DNA of 6,036 nt from NCBI GenBank assembly GCA_945631445.1, contig CALZCR010000126.1, forward strand, positions 1 through 6,036, in the 5' to 3' direction. Position 1 is the stretch's first letter. Every line of letters begins with the position of its first letter. Under the pieces are notes generated by a model. That model did not search any database and had not been told where the DNA came from. It saw only the letters and a program-made list of their open reading frames with translations. A program made the position numbers and the translations under genes. This DNA comes from an uncultured Corynebacterium sp. GTDB taxonomy: Bacteria; Actinomycetota; Actinomycetes; Mycobacteriales; Mycobacteriaceae. Shown one piece after another: positions 1 through 5,588 of the stretch.

Positions 1-70
1 GGATCTTGTCCTCGATCGCTTCGGCTGCGCTACTGTACCTGTTCTGTTTCAGTGGCTGCGACGTCGTCAT
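1..70 (-). CDS. apt: Adenine phosphoribosyltransferase, N-terminal fragment (runs off left edge)
   Basis: Only the first 23 codons are present, reading MTTSQPLKQN then RYSSAAEAIEDKI; the gene continues beyond position 1. Apt makes AMP and pyrophosphate from adenine and PRPP in the cytoplasm (purine salvage). The visible part is the poorly conserved N-terminus, before the catalytic motifs, so the identification rests on two things: its likeness to the start of corynebacterial Apt (an RYS..A.EA...K pattern, from memory), and the known order secF, lipoprotein, apt, rel in actinobacteria. The ATG at 68-70 has a GAGGA at 82-86 on the minus strand, 11 bases upstream. A GTG six codons earlier in the same frame is a weaker alternative with no good ribosome site, and an in-frame TAG lies just above it. 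The start lies 41 bases inside the preceding lipoprotein gene, which suggests translational coupling. Confidence 0.72.
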   Translation of the reverse strand, partial: MTTSQPLKQNRYSSAAEAIEDKI

Positions 71-1727
71 CGTTACTGGTGTCCTCACTTGCTACTTGCC
101 AACGGTCCATGTTCCAGCCGATGCCGGCCAGCCCAGTGTGCACCACCACGTTACCCACCGAGTCGTGGATGACGAAGATGCGGGGTTGTGCGGACAACGG
201 CAGCACGGGCAGCTCCTCCCACAGGGCCTGTTCGCTTTCCCGCAGTTGTTCCACGTCGCTCATGGAGACGCTGACCGTGCCGTACTCGCTCATCGGGTCG
301 ACGGCGCCGAGGTAGGCGTCGATGGTGCCCTCCTGGGCGGTGGTCTCTCCCCACTGCCCCACGGTCACCCTGCCGAGCTGGTCGATCGTCGAGCCCTCGT
401 CGGCGGCGTCCACGACGGTGATCCCGGCCGGGGCGCAGGATTCGGCGATCGCCTCGACCATGGCGGCCTTGCGTTCGTCCGGGCCCCGGTAACCGATGCG
501 GATCGTCGTGCCCCACAGCCCGCTGGCGGTGGCGACGTCCACACCCGCGTAGTCCTCGGTGACCTCGGCCAAGTGGTCGGCGACCGGTTCATGGTGCTCG
601 ACCACGTGCACCGTCACCGGCGGGACCTCGACGCCGGACACGCGGGACGACGCGGCCGCGACGGCCTCCTGGTCGACGCACGCGGCAAACGCCTGCCGCG
701 CCCACTGCTGGCCCAGCACACCGGTCTCCGACATGGTCAATGACTCGGTGAGGGTGCCCACCCCGGTTTCCATCTCATAGGGGTTGGCGGGGTCGTCCCG
801 GTCGACCCAGCCCACGTCAGTGGTGGGCGCGTCGGCGATCTTCAGTGCCCCGGCGTCGACCAGCGCGGCGGAGTCCGCCTCCGCCGGCCACACGACCAGC
901 TTTTCCAGTTCCGCGTCGTCGCCCATGTAGTGCTCGTTGCGCTCCAAGATGACTTCCCCGTCCGGTCCGACATCCCCGACGGTGAAGGGGCCGAAGGAGA
1001 CCTGGAGGTCCGGGTTGAAGTTTTCCAGGGAAAAGCCTTCTCGCCAGACGCGCGCCACCTCCGCCAGCGCATCGGCGTCTTGGCGGTGCAGGGCGGGGAC
1101 GAGCTCTGACATGCTGACGCCGGCTTCGCGGGCGATCGCGTGGGCCGGCAGCACGGTGCCCGGGCCGAAGACCTGCCGCCATCTGCCGCCCTCTCCCTGC
1201 TGGTAGACGGTGGTGAACTGGCGGTCGCCCAGATCGCAGTCCATGCGGTCGATCTGGTTCATCAGCGGCATGTGGGAGTCGAACAGGTCGTCCATCTGCC
1301 CGGCGGTCTGGGCCAGCAGGAAATCGACGCAGGTGACGGGAGTGCCGTCGGAGAAGGCGGCGTCTTCGTTGAGGGTGTAGACGACCTGCCGTTGCGGGCC
1401 AGGCAAGGATTGGGCGGACAACAGGTCCGTGTTCGGGATCATCTGCCCGGACGGGCCCGGAACGTATACGGCTGGGTACAACCGGCCAGCGATCAGGTGC
1501 GCGTTGACGGAGGCGCCCAGGGAGCTGCCGGCGTTGGTGGTCAGCAACGGTTTGTTGACCTGGTATCCGAAGTGGTCGGTGCTGACGAATTCTGCCTCAG
1601 CGTCGCCGTCGGTTCCGCCGGTCTCCTCGGCCGGGCTGCAGGCAGCCAACGTCACGCCGACGGCCGCGAGTAGCCCTACCGCGGCGCGGGCGACCGTGCC
1701 CTTCTTCTTGCGTCGAAATGGGTTCAC
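30..1727 (-). CDS. Family 5 extracellular solute-binding lipoprotein (DciAE/DppA-like), orphan
   Basis: A 565-residue lipoprotein of the peptide/nickel-binding family (SBP_bac_5), probably anchored on the outer face of the membrane. The N-terminus has a basic stretch (RRKKK, 5-9), a hydrophobic segment at about 13-28 and a lipobox LAAC ending at Cys30, followed by a low-complexity acidic linker. Family signatures are FSDGTPVTCVDF (125-136), FGPFTVGDV (245-253) with LERNEHYMGD just after it (261-270), WARQAFAACVDQEAV (342-356) and PVLPLSAQPRIF (507-518). Besides Cys30 there are four cysteines (133, 164, 350, 431), possibly two disulfides. The GTG start is supported by GGGAGGA at 1734-1740, six bases upstream. 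The gene lies 57 bases after secF and overlaps apt. No permease or ATPase gene is adjacent. C. glutamicum dciAE and M. tuberculosis Rv2585c occupy this same position (recalled). The ligand is unknown; a peptide is only the family default. Confidence 0.9.
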   Translation of the reverse strand: MNPFRRKKKGTVARAAVGLLAAVGVTLAACSPAEETGGTDGDAEAEFVSTDHFGYQVNKPLLTTNAGSSLGASVNAHLIAGRLYPAVYVPGPSGQMIPNTDLLSAQSLPGPQRQVVYTLNEDAAFSDGTPVTCVDFLLAQTAGQMDDLFDSHMPLMNQIDRMDCDLGDRQFTTVYQQGEGGRWRQVFGPGTVLPAHAIAREAGVSMSELVPALHRQDADALAEVARVWREGFSLENFNPDLQVSFGPFTVGDVGPDGEVILERNEHYMGDDAELEKLVVWPAEADSAALVDAGALKIADAPTTDVGWVDRDDPANPYEMETGVGTLTESLTMSETGVLGQQWARQAFAACVDQEAVAAASSRVSGVEVPPVTVHVVEHHEPVADHLAEVTEDYAGVDVATASGLWGTTIRIGYRGPDERKAAMVEAIAESCAPAGITVVDAADEGSTIDQLGRVTVGQWGETTAQEGTIDAYLGAVDPMSEYGTVSVSMSDVEQLRESEQALWEELPVLPLSAQPRIFVIHDSVGNVVVHTGLAGIGWNMDRWQVASEDTSNDDDVAATETEQVQ

Positions 1728-1733
1728 CGCGCG

Positions 1734-1740
1734 TCCTCCC
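1734..1740 (-). promoter_or_regulatory. Shine-Dalgarno sequence fixing the GTG start of the lipoprotein gene
   Basis: On the minus strand this reads GGGAGGA, six bases before the GTG at 1725-1727. The codons that follow encode a basic n-region, a hydrophobic core and a lipobox, as expected for a complete signal peptide. Site and signal peptide together settle the non-ATG start. The 57-base gap (1728-1784) between secF and this gene also holds a short dyad (1759-1772, 5-bp arms, 4-base loop) with no T-run after it, so I do not call a terminator. Confidence 0.75.
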
Positions 1741-1784
1741 TGACCTGCGACTGCGCCGTGGGCGATTGCCCAGGTCGACCCAGT

Positions 1785-2987
1785 TTAACGGCGGTTGGGC
1801 CGCCAGGTCGAACTGGAGCCCGGTTGCCCCAGATTCGGGTTCGTCGGCGTCGCCACGGTGCGCTTCGCGGATTCCCCGGAGTCCGCGACCTCGGAGAGAT
1901 GCCCGGAGACGCCGTCCGCGTTGGCGGGCGTCTCCGCAGCGGCCTCCGTGTCCTCCTGCCCGGAGGTCTCGTCGCGCCCTTCCCGGTAGGCGGTGACGGC
2001 GGCGTTGTGCGCCTTGACGTCCTTGCGGCGGTTGACGATGCTGACCAGCAGCGGAGTCGAGAGGAACAGCGACGCGAAAATGCCTTCGACCACGCCGATG
2101 AGCTGAATCAGGGCCAGGTCGCGCAAGGTGCCCACGCCCATCAGCCACACCGCCACGATCAGCAACGCGATGATCGGCAACGCGGAGATCACCGAGGTGG
2201 ACAGCGACCTCATGACGGTCTGGTTGACCGCCAAGTTGGCCTGTTCCCCGTAGGTGCTGCGTCGCGAATCGAGCACGCCGGTGGTGTTTTCTTTGACCTT
2301 GTCGAAGACGATGACCGTGTCGTAGATGGAAAACGCCAGCACCGTGAGCAGGCCGATGACCACGGCCGGAGTCACTTCGAGGCTGAACAGGGAGTAAATG
2401 CCCGCGATCAGGACCGCGTCGAAAGCCAGTCCCAGCATCGCCGCCAGCGCCATCTCCCGCTGCAGGCGCATGCCGACGTAGAGCGCCGCCAGCGCCAAGA
2501 ACACGACTAGGGCCAGCAGCATGCGCTCGGTGATCGTGGAGCCCCACGACTCGGAGACGGTGCTGTCGCCGATCGCGTCCGGGGAAGGCTCCCCTTCGGC
2601 GTCGAGGGGCTGGTGCTCCTCATAGATGGCCAAGCGGGCGGAGTCGATCTGCTCCTGGGTCAGGTGTGGAGCCTGAATTTCCAGGGTTTCGGAGTCTCCG
2701 GAGCCGACGACCTGCGTCAATTCCGGTTCCACACCGGTGGCGTCGACGAAGGTGTCCTCGACCTCTTCCGCGACGAGGTCGCCCGCCTGCATCGACAGTT
2801 TCGTGCCGCCCTCAAAATCAATGCCGAGCTCGAAACCGCGCACCGCGATGGACCCGAGGCTGACGAGCATGAGGGCCACGGCGATGGCGTACCAGAGCTT
2901 GGAGCGGCCGATGAAGTCGAAGCCGCCGCCCCGGGAGTACAGGCGCTCGGACCAGGAGGCCCGTTGGGTGGTGGTGGAAGTGGACAT
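1785..2987 (-). CDS. secF: Protein translocase subunit SecF
   Basis: A 400-residue membrane protein that pairs with SecD to assist SecYEG, using proton flow to drive late steps of protein export. Visible order: first membrane span about 30-48; ELGIDFEGGTKL (53-64), the signature opening the extracytoplasmic P4 domain; STVSESWGS (142-150) before the second span; five further hydrophobic segments at about 153-172, 178-201, 206-226, 264-284 and 291-316. The conserved fourth-span motif FSIYDTVIVFDKVKEN (219-234) carries Asp223, and NQTVMRSLSTSV (255-266) carries Arg260; by position these match E. coli SecF Asp213 and Arg247, implicated in proton coupling. About 80 polar residues follow the last span, a longer cytoplasmic tail than in the roughly 320-residue E. 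coli protein. The ATG is three bases after the secD stop, with GAGGAG (2997-3002) inside the end of secD, so the two are translated as a pair. Confidence 0.97.
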   Translation of the reverse strand: MSTSTTTQRASWSERLYSRGGGFDFIGRSKLWYAIAVALMLVSLGSIAVRGFELGIDFEGGTKLSMQAGDLVAEEVEDTFVDATGVEPELTQVVGSGDSETLEIQAPHLTQEQIDSARLAIYEEHQPLDAEGEPSPDAIGDSTVSESWGSTITERMLLALVVFLALAALYVGMRLQREMALAAMLGLAFDAVLIAGIYSLFSLEVTPAVVIGLLTVLAFSIYDTVIVFDKVKENTTGVLDSRRSTYGEQANLAVNQTVMRSLSTSVISALPIIALLIVAVWLMGVGTLRDLALIQLIGVVEGIFASLFLSTPLLVSIVNRRKDVKAHNAAVTAYREGRDETSGQEDTEAAAETPANADGVSGHLSEVADSGESAKRTVATPTNPNLGQPGSSSTWRPNRR

Positions 2988-2990
2988 GGC

Positions 2991-4862
2991 TTACTTCTCC
3001 TCGGCTTCGCTGGAATCAGTGGATGCGGCGGTGGCGACGAGCGTGTCGTCCCGGTCGACGCTCTCCTGCGGCAGCCCCGCGGCTTCGCGTTCTGCGCGGC
3101 TGCGCTCGGCGGCGGCGAAGGCCTTGCCCATGCCGTTGACGCCGGGCTGGGAGAAGTACCGGGTGCGCGAGGCCAAGATCATCAACGGGGCGGTGATCAG
3201 GAAGGTGACCAGCAGGTCGAAGACTGTGGTCAGGCCCAGGGTGAAGGCGAAGCCCCTGACCTCGCCCACGGCGAGGAAGTAGATGACCACCGCACCGATG
3301 AGGGTGACCATGTTGCCTGTGACGATGGTGCGCTTGGCGCGGTCCCAACCGCGGGTGGTCGCCGAGCGGAAGGTCCGTCCGTTTCTGACCTCGTCCTTGA
3401 TGCGCTCGTAGAGCACCACGAAGGAGTCGGCGGTCGCGCCGATGCCGATGATGATGCCGGCCACGCCCGAGAGGTCGAGCGAGTAGCCGATCCACCGTCC
3501 CAGCAGCACCAGCGACCCGTACACCAGGACGCCGGAAGCGACCAGCGTGATCAGCGAGATGAAGCCGAAGACGCGGAAATAGAAGAACACGTAGAGCGCG
3601 ATCAGCACCAGCCCGACCAGGCCGGCGATCAACGCCACCTGCAGCGCCGCCTGGCCGAGCGTCGCCGGCACCGTTTCCGCGGTGCCGCCCGGCTCGCCGC
3701 TCTCGCCGGCGAAGGACAACGGCAGCGCGCCGTAGCGCAGGTTGTTGGCCAGCTCGGTGGCCTCTTCCTGAGTGAACTCGCCGGTGATGGACGTGGCCAT
3801 GCCCACCGGGGTGGGCGACTGGATCACCGGGGCGGAGATGATCTGGGAGTCCAGCGTGATGGCGATCTGCTGGTTCAGGTAGTCGGTGGTCAGCTCTGCC
3901 CAGGTGCGTGAGCCGTTGACCTCGCCGGAGTCGTCGAAGGAGAAGCTGATTTCCATCTGGCCGGTCTGGGAGTTGAAGCCGCCGTTGATGGGGCTGTCCG
4001 TGTCGATTTCATTGCCGGTCAGGCGCGGGCCTTCCGGATCAGTGACCCCGGTCAGCAGCGGCGCGGGCTCCAGCAGGTAGACCTGGCCGGTGCCCGGGTC
4101 GCAGGTGACCAGCGGAAGCGCCGGGTCGTCGGTGCCGGCCAGCTGGTCCGGGCTGCCGTCGCAGACCAGCAGCGCACTGGCGGCGGCCTGCACCGTCGGG
4201 TCGCTCGACTGGCGGTCGGCGCGCAGTATCTCGATGGTCTCATCGCGGCGTTCGCCGGCTTCGAGGGAGTTGGCCGGCTCCGGCAGCGGCTCCGCGTCGA
4301 TGGTCGGGGCCGAGAGCTCCTCGGCGTCCGGGTCTTCCTGCGCCTGCGTCTGGTTGATGGCGTCGAAGATCTGCTCGACGCTTCCCTGCGCCTGCTCCTG
4401 GGTGATCACGCCTTGCTCCACCCACCGGTTGGCCATGTCCTCGAGGACGCCGGGCAACTCCACGGTGTTCGGGACCGCGGGGGACGCGACCGGACGAAAC
4501 AGCAGCTGTGAGGTCTGGCCGACGGCGCGGGCCTCGGAGGTGTCTTCGCCCGGGACGGTGATGACCAGGGTGTTGCCGTCGACGACGACGTCGGCGCCCG
4601 AGACGCCGAGCCCGTTGACGCGGTTTTCCAGAATCACCCGCGCCTGGCTGAGCTGGTCCTGGGTGGGTTCTTCTCCCTGCGGGACGAGGGTCACCCGGGT
4701 GCCGCCCTGCAAGTCAATGCCGAGCTTCGGGGTGTTTCCCCCCGGCGTGAAAAAGAGCAGGGCGTAGGTCAGGGCGAGCAAGAGCACGAAAAGCGCGAGC
4801 GCTCGTTTCGGCCAGGCCCGCTGTGATGTGCCGTTTCCGGCGCGTCGGGTATCAGCTGACAA
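2991..4862 (-). CDS. secD: Protein translocase subunit SecD
   Basis: A 623-residue partner of SecF in the Sec accessory complex. The first span is about 21-38, then LGIDLQGGTRVTL (47-59), the family signature at the start of the large extracytoplasmic P1 domain. NNLRYGALPLSF (373-384) closes P1. Five spans follow at about 402-425, 433-455, 462-487, 512-532 and 538-562. GATADSFVVLYERIKDE (475-491) carries Asp479, positionally equivalent to E. coli Asp519, needed for proton-driven function. Residues about 140-265 form an acidic, Pro/Gln/Glu-rich insertion with the protein's only two cysteines, Cys234 and Cys254. The cytoplasmic tail (about 570-623) is charged and probably disordered. The start is TTG (4860-4862), chosen because a strong GAGGAG lies 8 bases upstream and the N-terminus then has a short basic leader before the first span; no ATG occurs between this codon and that span. 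The gene directly precedes secF. Confidence 0.97.
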   Translation of the reverse strand: MSADTRRAGNGTSQRAWPKRALALFVLLLALTYALLFFTPGGNTPKLGIDLQGGTRVTLVPQGEEPTQDQLSQARVILENRVNGLGVSGADVVVDGNTLVITVPGEDTSEARAVGQTSQLLFRPVASPAVPNTVELPGVLEDMANRWVEQGVITQEQAQGSVEQIFDAINQTQAQEDPDAEELSAPTIDAEPLPEPANSLEAGERRDETIEILRADRQSSDPTVQAAASALLVCDGSPDQLAGTDDPALPLVTCDPGTGQVYLLEPAPLLTGVTDPEGPRLTGNEIDTDSPINGGFNSQTGQMEISFSFDDSGEVNGSRTWAELTTDYLNQQIAITLDSQIISAPVIQSPTPVGMATSITGEFTQEEATELANNLRYGALPLSFAGESGEPGGTAETVPATLGQAALQVALIAGLVGLVLIALYVFFYFRVFGFISLITLVASGVLVYGSLVLLGRWIGYSLDLSGVAGIIIGIGATADSFVVLYERIKDEVRNGRTFRSATTRGWDRAKRTIVTGNMVTLIGAVVIYFLAVGEVRGFAFTLGLTTVFDLLVTFLITAPLMILASRTRYFSQPGVNGMGKAFAAAERSRAEREAAGLPQESVDRDDTLVATAASTDSSEAEEK

Positions 4863-4870
4863 TGCAGTCT

Positions 4871-4876
4871 CTCCTC
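4871..4876 (-). promoter_or_regulatory. Shine-Dalgarno sequence deciding the TTG start of secD
   Basis: Minus-strand GAGGAG, within GATGAGGAGAGA, sits 8 bases before the TTG at 4860-4862. It is one of the best ribosome sites in the window, and it supports a rare start codon that would otherwise be doubtful. Confidence 0.75.
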
Positions 4877-4984
4877 ATCGACTGGTTCGGCGCGACGACC
4901 TGGGCCACAGAGGCCGGGTGTCTGACTCGCCTGGAAAACAACGCCTGGCCACGCAAATGACGGGCCGGGCCGCGACCGCCCACC

Positions 4985-4990
4985 TATCTA
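4985..4990 (-). promoter_or_regulatory. Tentative -10 element upstream of secD
   Basis: The minus strand reads TAGATA in the context CCTAGATAGG, in the AT-richer patch about 120 bases before the secD start. It matches the actinobacterial -10 pattern only partly (the final T is missing), and no good -35 lies at the usual distance. TAACAT, at 5014-5019 on the minus strand inside the dyad, fits TANNNT better but also lacks a -35. Either could serve; neither is firm. Confidence 0.2.
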
Positions 4991-5010
4991 GGGTGAATTG
5001 ACACAATGGA

Positions 5011-5026
5011 CGATGTTACGACATCG
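5011..5026. repeat. Perfect 6-bp inverted repeat (possible operator or RNA hairpin)
   Basis: The sequence CGATGT-TACG-ACATCG is a perfect dyad with 6-base arms and a 4-base centre, located between yajC and secD and about 150 bases upstream of the secD start. There is no T-run on either side, so it does not look like a terminator. It could be a protein-binding site or a small hairpin in the leader RNA. A dyad this short can arise by chance; its position in the only sizeable non-coding gap is what makes it notable. Confidence 0.4.
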
Positions 5027-5085
5027 CTGCCACAGGTGCGGACGCAGCCCGGCTCTCGAAGCGGGTCGGCGGTGCGGGTGTGAAG

Positions 5086-5496
5086 TTAGCGGAGGTTCTC
5101 CGGGTGGGGGTTGTCGCCGTCCTCGGGACGGTTTCCCTCCGGAAACTGGGAATCGCTCCACTGCCCGTAGGTCTCACCGGTGGCGGAGTCGCCTTCGGCC
5201 AGGCCAGCGGCGGGGGTCTGCGGATCGGCGATCGGGGCCGGCGGCTCGGCGTGGCGCAGGATGGCCTGCCTCTCGACGGTGACGACGGTGCCGGGGGCGA
5301 CCTCCAAGTCGATCTCGGTTTCCCGGACCTGGTGGACGGTGCCGTGCAGGCCGGCGCCGGTGACGACCCGGTTACCCGGCTGCAGACCGGCCTGCATGGC
5401 CGCCATTTCCTTCTGCCGTTGATTCTGCTTGCGCATCATAAAAAAGGACGGGAGCAGGAACACTGCCAGAAGGACGAGAAGAAAAATGAATTCCAT
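5086..5496 (-). CDS. yajC: Preprotein translocase subunit YajC
   Basis: A 136-residue single-span membrane protein that associates with SecD-SecF near SecYEG; its exact role is not settled and it is dispensable in E. coli. An N-terminal hydrophobic segment (about 2-20) is followed by a basic stretch (MRKQNQRQKE, 21-30), then the conserved core GLQPGNRVVTGAGLHGTV (37-54) and TEIDLEVAPGTVVTVER (60-76). Residues about 82-136 form an acidic, proline-rich tail, making it longer than E. coli YajC (110 residues). I chose the ATG at 5494-5496 because the hydrophobic segment normally begins right at the N-terminus in this family. A GTG at 5518-5520 would add eight residues. Neither start has a strong ribosome site: a weak TTGGGG precedes the ATG, and GAGCGGGG abuts the GTG. 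It lies downstream of ruvB and 223 bases ahead of secD. Confidence 0.9.
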   Translation of the reverse strand: MEFIFLLVLLAVFLLPSFFMMRKQNQRQKEMAAMQAGLQPGNRVVTGAGLHGTVHQVRETEIDLEVAPGTVVTVERQAILRHAEPPAPIADPQTPAAGLAEGDSATGETYGQWSDSQFPEGNRPEDGDNPHPENLR

Positions 5497-5588
5497 GGGC
5501 CCCAAGTGTGCCAGAGACACCCCCGCTCATGTCGAACTGGGCGAGCGGCACGTCATGTGGCCCTACCTGTGGCCCCGGACGGGATCGG
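5497..5588 (-). other. ruvB-yajC intergenic gap
   Basis: A 92-base gap (68 bases if yajC starts at the GTG at 5518-5520). It contains GTGGCC twice, separated by six bases (5557-5574), giving a short direct repeat, but no T-run and no clear promoter. I see no gene in it. ruvB and yajC may share a transcript. Confidence 0.4.

Larger units (their letters stand above)
4863..5085 (-). other. yajC-secD intergenic region, probable 5' leader and promoter region of secD
   Basis: This 223-base stretch has no supportable gene on either strand. It contains the secD ribosome site (4871-4876), a 7-base direct repeat CGCCTGG at 4928-4934 and 4942-4948, an AT-richer patch at 4982-5026 with a perfect dyad, and next to the yajC stop a GC-rich imperfect stem-loop (about 5047-5065) lacking a T-run. 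The drop in GC at about 4982-5026, in an otherwise very GC-rich window, is the kind of place where a promoter for the secD-secF-lipoprotein-apt group would lie. I see no convincing intrinsic terminator for yajC, so read-through from ruvB-yajC is equally possible. Confidence 0.5.

Noticed and set aside
6..743. A 245-codon plus-strand frame antisense to the lipoprotein gene, and similar frames at 1140-1673 and 1758-2510.
   Set aside because: They show low-complexity His/Gly/Arg/Asp composition, lie wholly antisense to real genes, have no recognisable motif and no convincing ribosome site.
1759..1772. A 5-bp stem with 4-base loop between secF and the lipoprotein gene, considered as a terminator.
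   Set aside because: It is too short and has no T-run on the minus strand; the genes on both sides appear to share a transcript.
1597..2547. A 316-codon minus-strand frame overlapping secF and the start of the lipoprotein gene.
   Set aside because: It is a shifted reading of the same strand with Arg/Gly/His-rich composition; secF and the lipoprotein frames carry all the family signatures.
2613..3911. A 432-codon open frame on the plus strand across secF and secD.
   Set aside because: It runs antisense to two unmistakable genes. Its translation is dominated by Gly, His, Asp, Gln and Arg with no domain pattern, as expected of a shadow frame in high-GC DNA.
4998..5003. A perfect TTGACA on the plus strand, considered as the -35 of a plus-strand promoter.
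   Set aside because: No -10-like hexamer lies 16-18 bases downstream (17 bases on reads ACATCG), and no plus-strand gene follows.
5047..5065. A GC-rich imperfect stem-loop just after the yajC stop, considered as an intrinsic terminator.
   Set aside because: It needs a bulge and is followed by GC-rich sequence rather than a T-run.
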